Of a stretch of 13,891 nt of DNA, positions 1-5,506 are shown in pieces. A model generated the notes under the pieces. The model ran no database searches and was not told where the DNA came from. It saw only the letters and a program-made list of their open reading frames with translations. A program made the position numbers and the translations under genes. Source of the stretch: Betaproteobacteria bacterium (GTDB taxonomy: Bacteria > Pseudomonadota > Gammaproteobacteria > Burkholderiales > SG8-41); NCBI GenBank assembly GCA_029883965.1, contig JAOUIN010000040.1, positions 1-13,891 of the forward strand, in the 5' to 3' direction. The first letter of the stretch is position 1; the number at the start of each line of letters is the position of its first letter.

Positions 1-425
1 AATGTTTTGCCGGGCCCGATCGCATACATGGGGTGGCCATCCATGCGCTGCACGATATGCAGGCCGTGCCAGTGCACGATCGAGTCCTCGGGCAACTGAT
101 TGCTGAAATGGATACGGATCTTCTGGCCGCGGCGTGCGCGGATGATCGGAATGTGGCCGGAACCGTCGAGCATGCCCAGTGTCTGCGGATTGCCGCGTAA
201 CACGCGTCCGTTGTAGCGCCAGACGCGCGTGGCATTTCCGGGCAGGACTGCAATCGAGTCTGCAACTGCGTTCAGTTCGAGCTCGATGTCCGGATTGAAT
301 CCGGGAGTGGCTACGGGCGGCAGGGCATGAGTCATGGCTCCGGCGAAAGCATAATCTCCGCTGGCGAGCAGGGCGCCGCCGGCAGCAATGCCTTGCAGAA
401 ATTTGCGACGATCGAATCTGTTCAT
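1..425 (-). CDS. Multicopper oxidase, Tat-exported (N-terminal part only)
   Basis: Reading the minus strand from the ATG at 425 gives 141 codons open to the window edge. The N-terminus has a twin-arginine signal, DRRKFLQG at residues 5-12, followed by a short Ala/Gly-rich stretch, so the enzyme should be exported folded with its copper. The first cupredoxin domain follows and contains HWHG at 118-121 and MDG at 128-130, the first copper-ligand motif of multicopper oxidases. Such enzymes couple one-electron oxidation of a substrate, or of Cu(I), to reduction of O2 to water. A strong Shine-Dalgarno (AGGAGG on the minus strand, 431-436) sits 6 nt before the start. The gene begins 30 nt after the methyltransferase stop, so the two are probably cotranscribed. 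Laccase-like, CopA-like and nitrite-reductase-like members cannot be separated from this fragment, because the C-terminal copper sites lie outside the window. Confidence 0.9.
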   Translation of the reverse strand, partial: MNRFDRRKFLQGIAAGGALLASGDYAFAGAMTHALPPVATPGFNPDIELELNAVADSIAVLPGNATRVWRYNGRVLRGNPQTLGMLDGSGHIPIIRARRGQKIRIHFSNQLPEDSIVHWHGLHIVQRMDGHPMYAIGPGKT

Positions 426-455
426 GTTGACCTCCTGTTAAAGGCGGTAGGGAGC

Positions 456-1124
456 TCAGTGCGTCCCGGGCCGGAAAACGAGGAAATACTGGTTCGGCAG
501 GAATCCGTGCTCTTCGTCGAGCAGATAGCCGGCGCGCTGCAGTTCGGCCTTCACCTGTTCCGGCGCGATGCGCGCAGCCTTTGGCGGGCCGTTGGGTGCG
601 TCCATCCTGAAATCGATGATGGCCAGCCGGCCTCCCGGCCGCAGTGAATTCTGCAGGCGGCGGAAATAGTCTACGCGGTGATCGACGTGGTGATACACAT
701 CGACGTAGATGATCAGGTCGGTTTTTTCGGGCAGGCCGGGGTCGCCGGGTTTGGCGAGCAGGGCGGTGATGTTCTTCAACCCTTCGCGTTTTGCACGCTC
801 AGCCAGATATTTCACCATGTCGGGTTCGGTATCGACGCCGTAGACTTTGCCCTGCGGCACCATGTTGGCAAAACGCGCCGAGAAATAGCCGGTCCCCGAC
901 CCGATATCGGCGATGACTGCATCCGGCTTGAGCTTCAGCGCCTGAATGACTTCATGCGGTTTCTGCCACGCGTCGCGGTCCGGGTCGTCAAAGACCTGCG
1001 CCCATTTTTCGGCATTGCCGAAACTGTGCTGGTGCGTATGGGGCGATTGCGCCGAGGCGGATGGTGGCAGGGCTGCGCCAGTCAGCAGCAGAACGGTTAC
1101 GGTGAGGACAGAAAGCCGGCGCAT
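456..1124 (-). CDS. Exported class I SAM-dependent methyltransferase
   Basis: The 222-residue protein starts with a Sec-type signal peptide (MRRLS, hydrophobic core about 5-20, likely cleavage after SASA near 25). A short His-rich stretch follows (HTHQHSF, about 29-35). The rest is a Rossmann-fold methyltransferase. Motif I is ADIGSGTGY at 72-80, the acidic residue ending strand 2 is in YGVDTE (D98), and a post-motif LRPGGRLAIIDF lies at 161-172. The acceptor substrate is not evident. GGAGAA about 8 nt before the ATG serves as ribosome binding site and supports this start. The gene lies between a Spy-like metal-stress candidate and a multicopper oxidase on the same strand. That suggests an envelope role, but SAM is not known to be abundant in the periplasm. 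The leader may instead act as a membrane anchor, or the enzyme may work before export. Confidence 0.88.
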   Translation of the reverse strand: MRRLSVLTVTVLLLTGAALPPSASAQSPHTHQHSFGNAEKWAQVFDDPDRDAWQKPHEVIQALKLKPDAVIADIGSGTGYFSARFANMVPQGKVYGVDTEPDMVKYLAERAKREGLKNITALLAKPGDPGLPEKTDLIIYVDVYHHVDHRVDYFRRLQNSLRPGGRLAIIDFRMDAPNGPPKAARIAPEQVKAELQRAGYLLDEEHGFLPNQYFLVFRPGTH

Positions 1125-1168
1125 GAAAGGTTCTCCTTTCGCCCTCCGGGCGAAATTAATGCATTAAT
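1125..1168 (-). promoter_or_regulatory. Leader of methyltransferase with two mutually exclusive hairpins
   Basis: Three inverted repeats are packed into the 44 nt before the methyltransferase start. GAAAGG/CCTTTC (1125-1130 and 1135-1140, 4-nt loop) encloses the ribosome binding site. TTTCGCCC/GGGCGAAA (1137-1144 and 1148-1155, 3-nt loop) shares bases 1137-1140 with the first, so both cannot form at once. ATTAATGCATTAAT (1155-1168) is a perfect 14-bp palindrome. The arms are read directly; a regulatory role is inference. Confidence 0.4.
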
Positions 1169-1174
1169 GATGCT

Positions 1175-1202
1175 AAAAAATGGGACAGGGAAACCCTGTC
1201 CC
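1175..1202 (-). terminator. Intrinsic terminator after the Spy-like gene
   Basis: On the minus strand a perfect 9-bp stem (GGGACAGGG/CCCTGTCCC, arms 1194-1202 and 1182-1190) with a 3-nt loop is followed by one A and six T (1180-1175). It lies 17 nt after the stop of the Spy-like gene. This is the standard form of a Rho-independent terminator. The arm also resembles interspersed GGGACAGG-type repeats, so it may be a captured repeat acting as terminator. Confidence 0.8.
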
Positions 1203-1218
1203 CGGACAAACAATCTGC

Positions 1219-1677
1219 TTACTGTGCAGACTCAGGCGTCGCCGGCGTGTTGCCCATGCCGCGCTGACCGTAACCGCGACCCTGCGGTCCGCGATGTTCC
1301 GGCAGTGTGATGCCTTGTTCCGCCGCACGCTTCTGCATTTCGGCGTGGTTGGCCGCCGCAATTTGCTGGCGCTCTTCGGGCGAGCCGGCATTGCGCATTT
1401 TATCGCGCATCGCGGTACGCTCTTCCGGCGTCATCAGTTGCTGGCCGACTTGCGGACGGTTGCCTGCGCTTTTCCCGGCATCGCAGCCTTCGCCGCGGCC
1501 ACCCATGCCCTGCATCTGGCCGTGCCCCGTCATGCCGCCCTGCATTCCCTGGTGCTGGCCACCCTGTGCACCGTAACCCATCCCGCGGCCTTCGCCCTGA
1601 TGGGCGTAAGCAGTGGCGGCGAGTCCTGCAGTGATGGAAACGGCGAGTGCAATTGCGATTTTGTTCAGCTTTTTCAT
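1219..1677 (-). CDS. Periplasmic Met/Gly/His/Gln-rich Spy-like protein
   Basis: The 152-residue protein has a clear Sec signal peptide (MKKLNK, hydrophobic core to about 22, cleavage after AYA at 25). After it comes a low-complexity segment, roughly 26-65, made of Gly, Met, Gln and His (for example GMQGGMTGHGQMQGMGG). From about 82 there is a charged helical stretch, LMTPEERTAMRDKMRNAGSP, then a second helix to about 118. The TPEER-type helices recall the LTxxQ motif of the Spy/CpxP group of envelope-stress chaperones and metal sensors, but the similarity is only of type. The Met and His density makes copper or other metal binding plausible. AGGAAG 7-12 nt upstream is a good ribosome binding site. 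It is divergent from the two-component system, which probably regulates it, and is closed by a strong terminator. Confidence 0.78.
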   Translation of the reverse strand: MKKLNKIAIALAVSITAGLAATAYAHQGEGRGMGYGAQGGQHQGMQGGMTGHGQMQGMGGRGEGCDAGKSAGNRPQVGQQLMTPEERTAMRDKMRNAGSPEERQQIAAANHAEMQKRAAEQGITLPEHRGPQGRGYGQRGMGNTPATPESAQ

Positions 1678-1769
1678 GATTTCTTCCTTTCCGTAGTGGT
1701 TGTGTCGGTGTCCCCGGTCGGCCCGTCGTTACCCGCATTCGGCGGCACCGGGCTTTCCTGACGATTCGA

Positions 1770-1792
1770 TTAACGCATTAACCTGTAACGCA
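1770..1792. promoter_or_regulatory. Direct-repeat candidate binding site between Spy-like gene and regulator
   Basis: TAACGCA occurs twice (1771-1777 and 1786-1792), with starts 15 bp apart. Between them is another TTAAC (1778-1782), giving three TTAAC/GTAAC units at 7-8 bp spacing. OmpR-family regulators commonly bind tandem half-sites. The site is in the 227-bp divergent region 1678-1904, so autoregulation and control of the Spy-like gene are both possible. I found no convincing -35/-10 pair in this region. Confidence 0.35.
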
Positions 1793-1904
1793 ACTGTGTC
1801 CGGCAAGGGGCGTTTGGTATCGCTGGTTTGCAGGCCGGGGCGGATTGATACACTGCGATACAATTTTTCAGGCCGGACGCCCGAGCCTCCGGTATAAACA
1901 AGCC

Positions 1905-2630
1905 ATGACTACGCCCGACCACATCCTTGTCGTGGATGACGACCGCGAGATCCGCGCGCTGCTGGATGAATACCTGCAGAAGCAGGGCTATCGCGTGACC
2001 GCGTTAGCCGATGGCAGGGGATTGCGGGCCGCAGTCGAAACCTCGCGTCCCGATGTAATCATCCTCGACGTGATGCTGCCCGGTGAAGACGGCCTGACGC
2101 TGTGTCGCGAGCTGCGGGCCCGCTCCACGGTGCCGATCATCATGCTCACCGCACGCGGCGACGAGACCGATCGTATCGTCGGTCTCGAACTGGGTGCTGA
2201 TGATTACGTCGCCAAACCCTTCAGCCCGCGCGAACTGCTGGCGCGGATCAAGAGCGTGCTGCGACGTTCGCGATCGCTGCCGGAAAATCTGCAGACTGAT
2301 GAGTCGGGCGTGTTTCGTTTCGCCGGCTGGACCCTCGACTGCGCCACGCGCAACCTCAAATCGCCGCAGGGCGTAATCGTGGCGTTGAGCGGCACTGACT
2401 TCCGCCTGCTGAAGATTTTTGTCGATCATCCCAACCGGGTGCTGACGCGCGACCAGCTGATCGATCTGATGCTGTCGCGCGATGCCGGTCCCTATGACCG
2501 GGCGATCGATGTGCAGGTCAGCCGGCTGCGGCAGCGCCTTGGCGAGGACGCCAAGGATCCGGCGATCATCAAAACCATGCGTGGTCAGGGCTACGTGTTT
2601 GCTGCCCATGTCGTGGCGGGCGCGCGATGA
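1905..2630 (+). CDS. OmpR-family response regulator
   Basis: This 241-residue protein has a receiver domain (about 5-118) and a winged-helix DNA-binding domain (about 135-235). Visible receiver residues are the acidic pair D11/D12, the phospho-acceptor D55 in VIILDVMLPG, T82, and K104 in AKPF. The C-terminal block YDRAIDVQVSRLRQRL followed by IIKTMRGQGYVF is the recognition helix and wing of the OmpR class. The ATG at 1905 puts the receiver domain at the usual distance from the start. The in-frame start at 1845 would add 20 residues with no domain character. No strong Shine-Dalgarno is seen. The gene overlaps the kinase gene by 4 nt (ATGA), so the two are translationally coupled. It is divergent from the Spy-like gene, a likely target. 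Confidence 0.95.
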   Translation: MTTPDHILVVDDDREIRALLDEYLQKQGYRVTALADGRGLRAAVETSRPDVIILDVMLPGEDGLTLCRELRARSTVPIIMLTARGDETDRIVGLELGADDYVAKPFSPRELLARIKSVLRRSRSLPENLQTDESGVFRFAGWTLDCATRNLKSPQGVIVALSGTDFRLLKIFVDHPNRVLTRDQLIDLMLSRDAGPYDRAIDVQVSRLRQRLGEDAKDPAIIKTMRGQGYVFAAHVVAGAR

Positions 2631-4039
2631 ACCTGCTGCCGCGTTCGCTGTTCAGTCGCCTGGTGCTGGTGCTGCTCGGCGGTCTGCTGACTGCGCAGTT
2701 GCTGAGTTTTGCCATCCACATGCATGACCGCGGTGAACTGCTGGCGCAGGCCAGCGGCATGCAGTCGGCGCAGCGCATTGCCGACATCGTACGCCTGCTC
2801 GATACCATGACGCCGGCGGAGCGGAACAAGATCGTCAAAGTGCTGAGTGCGCCGCCATTGACTGTCCGTCTCGACCGTGGACCGTTGAGTCCACCCGAGG
2901 CCGAAAATGAAGCGGGTGCGCGGGCTGCGTTGTTCACGTCGTTGTTGCTCCGGTATCTCGGTGATGGGCGCCTGGTGGTGGTCGGCATGGCTCAGCCTGG
3001 GCCCTATCCGGGTGGCGGTGGCGGGGGCATGCACCGGCCACAAAGGGGTGATGGTGACGCGGACTTGACGCCGCCGATGATGCACTACGGGGCGCGTGGT
3101 GGCGGACTGACGTTTGTTGCGCAGGTGGGGCTGCAGGATGGCACGCTGGCTACCTTCGACACGCGGCAGCTACCGGCGACCGAGAACTGGCCCTTCCGTG
3201 TGCTGCTGAGCATAGGCTTGTTGCTGACAGCAGTGATCGTGGTGTCATTGATCGCAGTGCGCTGGGCGACCCGGCCGCTGAAGACACTGGCCGACGCAGC
3301 CGACGAACTGGGCAGGAACATCAACCGGCCGCCGCTGGCGGAAACCGGCCCGACGGAAGTGGTGAGCGCGGCACGCGCCTTCAATACCATGCAGTCGCGC
3401 CTGGCCACGTATCTGCGCGAGCGCACGCAGGTGCTGGCGGCAATGTCGCACGATCTGAAGACACCGATCACGCGATTGAGATTGCGCGCCGAACTGCTGG
3501 AAGATGCGCAACTGCGCACGAAGTTCGGCAACGACCTGCAGGAAATGGAAGCGATGGTGGCGTCCGCACTGGATTTCCTGCGCGGCATGGACAACGGTGA
3601 AACGGTACGGCCGGTGGATGTGAATGCGCTGCTCGAAAGCCTGCAGGCCGACCTGTGCGAAACCGGCGGCACGGTGACCATCGAGGGCCGTGCGATGGGG
3701 CCGTATCCGGGCCGGCCGCAGGCGCTGAAGCGCTGCTTCTCGAATTTGCTGGAGAATGCGATCAAGTACGGCAGGTCTGCGCAGGTGATTGTTGATGACG
3801 GTGCCGAACGCTTGCAGATCAGCATCCGGGATGAAGGTCCGGGACTGCCACCGGAGCAACTCGAGAAAGTTTTTGAGCCGTTTTACCGCGTCGAAGGTTC
3901 ACGCAACCGCGATACCGGCGGCACCGGGCTGGGGCTGGCGATTGCGAAGAATGTGGTGGAACTGCATGGCGGGCATATAACGCTGCGCAATCACGCAGCG
4001 GGCGGGTTGGAGGCAGTAATGGCGCTGCCCCGGACCTGA
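2627..4039 (+). CDS. EnvZ-type sensor histidine kinase
   Basis: The 470-residue protein is an inner-membrane sensor kinase. Transmembrane segment 1 is about 10-30, a periplasmic sensor segment spans about 31-188, and transmembrane segment 2 is about 190-211. A HAMP linker starts at WATRPLKTLADA (213-224). The HisKA phospho-acceptor is H275 in AAMSHDLKTP. The ATPase domain shows the N box (N373, N377 in NLLENAIKYG), the G1 box DEGPGLP (402-408) and the G2 box GGTGLGLAIA (431-440). All catalytic motifs are intact. The sensor loop contains a Gly run with PGPYPGGGGGGMHRP (about 124-138) and then MMHYGARGGG, a Met/His/Gly composition shared with the neighbouring Spy-like protein. This suggests metal sensing but does not prove it. 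The partner is the overlapping upstream regulator. Confidence 0.95.
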   Translation: MNLLPRSLFSRLVLVLLGGLLTAQLLSFAIHMHDRGELLAQASGMQSAQRIADIVRLLDTMTPAERNKIVKVLSAPPLTVRLDRGPLSPPEAENEAGARAALFTSLLLRYLGDGRLVVVGMAQPGPYPGGGGGGMHRPQRGDGDADLTPPMMHYGARGGGLTFVAQVGLQDGTLATFDTRQLPATENWPFRVLLSIGLLLTAVIVVSLIAVRWATRPLKTLADAADELGRNINRPPLAETGPTEVVSAARAFNTMQSRLATYLRERTQVLAAMSHDLKTPITRLRLRAELLEDAQLRTKFGNDLQEMEAMVASALDFLRGMDNGETVRPVDVNALLESLQADLCETGGTVTIEGRAMGPYPGRPQALKRCFSNLLENAIKYGRSAQVIVDDGAERLQISIRDEGPGLPPEQLEKVFEPFYRVEGSRNRDTGGTGLGLAIAKNVVELHGGHITLRNHAAGGLEAVMALPRT

Positions 4040-4052
4040 TCACGTGGTCCGG
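4030..4052 (+). terminator. Stem-loop at the end of the kinase gene (weak terminator candidate)
   Basis: CCGGACC (4030-4036) and GGTCCGG (4046-4052) form a perfect 7-bp stem with a 9-nt loop spanning the kinase stop codon. No T-run follows, so intrinsic termination is uncertain. It lies between convergent transcription units. Confidence 0.35.
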
Positions 4053-4053
4053 T

Positions 4054-4176
4054 TCAGTGCTCCAACAGTTTCAGCCGCTGTACCTTTCCAGACGGCCCCT
4101 TGGGCAGTTCGCTGACATTCCTGATGTCCTTCGGCGCCCTGTATTTGCCGGCCTCCCTCCCGCCGTGAAAATACCG
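4054..4176 (-). pseudogene. Remnant of an acyl-CoA ligase 3' end
   Basis: On the minus strand this stretch reads GKYRAPKDIRNVSELPKGPS followed by GKVQRLKLLEH and a stop at 4054-4056. It matches the last 30 or so residues of the intact ligase at 5507-7012, which read GKFKTPKTIKFVSELPKGPS and GKVQRLKLLDT. At the DNA level, 26 bases are identical (4091-4116 versus 5544-5569), and about 72 of 91 bases match in my hand alignment. The AMP-binding core, the start codon and the rest of the gene are absent; upstream there is an in-frame TGA that is the stop of the nucleotidyltransferase gene. It is therefore the broken tail of a second ligase copy or paralogue in the same orientation. The true left limit of homology upstream of about 4165 is unclear. 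Confidence 0.8.
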
Positions 4177-4734
4177 TCAGACCTTTCCCGGTGATTTTTT
4201 TCCGGGATTGAAGGATTCAATCAACCGGCAGGCAATCTCGATGGTATTGCGAACGGGTGCGATATTGCCGACATAGGCTTTCAGGGCGTCTTCCGCGCGG
4301 GCGCGCAGCGATGCCGCGTCTATGAGTTTTCGCCGGGCGAGCAGCAGGATGTCCTCGCGGTCCTGATCGGAGAACCGCGCGAGCTTGGATACGGCGAGAT
4401 CGAGCGGGGTGAGTACGCGGATGGCGAGAATGGCGTCATCGATGCCTGCGATTTCCATTTTCAGGGCATCGCGATGCGCGTCTTCGTGCATCAGGCCCAG
4501 CGTGTCATTGTAGTTGCGGTCGAGATAGAGCAGGGCTGCGCGTCCGTCGGGGTCGCGGTACGCGACTTCGATATCCCTATCGAACAGCACCCGTCGGGAA
4601 AACGTGGCGTCGATATCCATGCTGACGCGCTCGTCGGTCAGCAGATACAGCGCGGCGCCGCCCGCGATGGTCATGGTGATGGGCAGGGCGGCGGGATTGT
4701 AGCCGCGGAATTGGGATTCAACCCGGCGCAGCAC
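4177..4734 (-). CDS. AbiEii/DUF6036-like nucleotidyltransferase (candidate toxin)
   Basis: The 185-residue protein has the signature of the minimal nucleotidyltransferase fold used by AbiEii-type toxins. It shows IAGGAALYLL (23-32) followed by R36 and SMDID (38-42, metal-binding D40 and D42), a later LDLAVSKLARFS with K117 and R120, and DREDILLL (125-132). Toxins of this fold attach nucleotides to tRNA or other targets; this protein's substrate is unknown. The assigned start is GTG with only a weak CTGGAA upstream. The open frame continues upstream to a stop at 4798-4800 with protein-like sequence (FLEQRGAYGTALLEV) but without ATG, so the true N-terminus may be longer. It follows the HTH gene by 77 nt on the same strand, as expected for an antitoxin-toxin pair. 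Identification is from motifs only; DUF6036 and AbiEii membership are alternatives I cannot separate. Confidence 0.72.
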   Translation of the reverse strand: MLRRVESQFRGYNPAALPITMTIAGGAALYLLTDERVSMDIDATFSRRVLFDRDIEVAYRDPDGRAALLYLDRNYNDTLGLMHEDAHRDALKMEIAGIDDAILAIRVLTPLDLAVSKLARFSDQDREDILLLARRKLIDAASLRARAEDALKAYVGNIAPVRNTIEIACRLIESFNPGKKSPGKV

Positions 4735-4811
4735 TTCCAGCAGCGCTGTTCCGTATGCACCGCGCTGCTCCAGAAAAAGACGGCCTCGCGTCGGGCCCTA
4801 GTTTGCCGCTG

Positions 4812-5339
4812 TCATTCGATGCCCTTGCGTTTTCTGGCCATGGGCAGAAAACGTGATGCCCGCAGGGGAGTTTGCTGCAGCCACCGGTCGAACACTTCCG
4901 GCGTGGATATGCCGGGATGCAGCTCATCCGCGAGCCGCAGGTATTTCTCGCGATCAAAACCGCGGGAACCGGCGAGCATGACTGCCAGTCCACCCATGAA
5001 GAACGCAGGGCCGTGTTGCCGCCAGGTGTCGCTGTCGGTGTTGCCGGAGGCGGCCAGGTCGAGCAGTTTCATTTCCAGTTCGCGCGACAGTTCGTCCGGG
5101 AAATTGCCGCCGCCGGTGGTCGTCGCCGGTGCAACGGTGATGATGTACCCGGCGGCATGGGCGAGTGCTTCCAGCGTGCGCAGGTCGCAGGACGCATTGG
5201 TCCTGAGTCGCGACAGCGTTTCCTTGGGGATGCCGGCAGCCTTGGCCCAGCCGCCAAAATTGCGGAATCGCCGTTTGGCGGCAGCTTGCATTTGCTGCAG
5301 CAGCTGTCCCGGCAGGGGAAATATTGTTGATGAATTCAT
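4812..5339 (-). CDS. XRE-type HTH protein, candidate antitoxin and autorepressor
   Basis: The 175-residue protein carries a helix-turn-helix at about 28-64 (GWAKAAGIPKETLSRLRTNA then DLRTLEALAHAAG), the layout of XRE/Cro-type DNA-binding domains. A linker with TTTGGG follows, then a helical C-terminal domain (about 83-175) that I do not recognise by name. This part includes FFMGGLAVMLAGSRGF and ends in a basic tail (RKRKGIE). It precedes a nucleotidyltransferase of toxin type, so an antitoxin and repressor role is likely. The ATG at 5339 is chosen over the adjacent TTG at 5342, because a good promoter places the transcript start at or near 5339 and no Shine-Dalgarno exists. The mRNA is thus probably leaderless. 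Two identical-core palindromes flank the promoter and are the likely operators. Confidence 0.75.
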   Translation of the reverse strand: MNSSTIFPLPGQLLQQMQAAAKRRFRNFGGWAKAAGIPKETLSRLRTNASCDLRTLEALAHAAGYIITVAPATTTGGGNFPDELSRELEMKLLDLAASGNTDSDTWRQHGPAFFMGGLAVMLAGSRGFDREKYLRLADELHPGISTPEVFDRWLQQTPLRASRFLPMARKRKGIE

Positions 5340-5343
5340 CAAC
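5326..5343. promoter_or_regulatory. Operator candidate O1 over the antitoxin start codon
   Basis: GTTGATGAATTCATCAAC is a perfect 18-bp palindrome covering the start codon and predicted transcription start of the HTH gene. Its core TTGATG-N4-CATCAA (5327-5342) recurs 32 bp upstream at 5359-5374. A repressor bound here would block initiation. Confidence 0.6.
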
Positions 5344-5345
5344 TA

Positions 5346-5374
5346 ATTTTAACAAATATTGATGTTTACATCAA
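5346..5374 (-). promoter_or_regulatory. Sigma70-type promoter of the HTH/nucleotidyltransferase pair
   Basis: On the minus strand the -35 is TTGATG (5374-5369), the spacer is exactly 17 nt, and the -10 is TAAAAT (5351-5346). Counting 6 nt on from the -10 puts +1 at 5339, the A of the ATG, so translation is predicted to be leaderless. The -35 lies inside the upstream operator copy. The surrounding region 5344-5455 is much richer in A and T than its neighbours. Confidence 0.65.
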
Positions 5375-5376
5375 TA
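5357..5376. promoter_or_regulatory. Operator candidate O2 over the -35 element
   Basis: TATTGATGTTTACATCAATA has perfect 9-bp arms around a TT centre. It shares the TTGATG-N4-CATCAA core with the operator at 5326-5343; the two centres are 32 bp apart, about three helical turns. That spacing would allow two repressor dimers on one DNA face. Confidence 0.6.
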
Positions 5377-5506
5377 AAATGCCACCGAGAGGGGTTTAAT
5401 TGATAAAAATATTAATTAAAACAATTACTTATGGTGATAACGGGATTAAGGTTGGCGACGCACAATCCGTGCGCGCTGGAACGACTCGTGCGGCAGGGAT
5501 CGTTTC

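Noticed and set aside
1845..1904. Longer N-terminus for the response regulator
   Set aside because: The extra 20 residues precede the receiver domain without similarity, and the ATG at 1905 fits the family length.
4177..4200. A run of seven A near the end of the nucleotidyltransferase gene that could be a slippery site leading into the ligase remnant
   Set aside because: The remnant is already in the same frame after a normal TGA, so a frameshift would not produce a fusion; the run is explained by Lys codons.
4206..4222. Inverted repeat GATTGAA-GGA-TTCAATC
   Set aside because: It lies inside the nucleotidyltransferase coding region and is followed by A residues on the coding strand, not T, so it is not a terminator.
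5459..5473. Stem-loop CGCAC-AATCC-GTGCG downstream of the ligase stop
   Set aside because: Only a 5-bp stem with no T-run; too weak to call a terminator.
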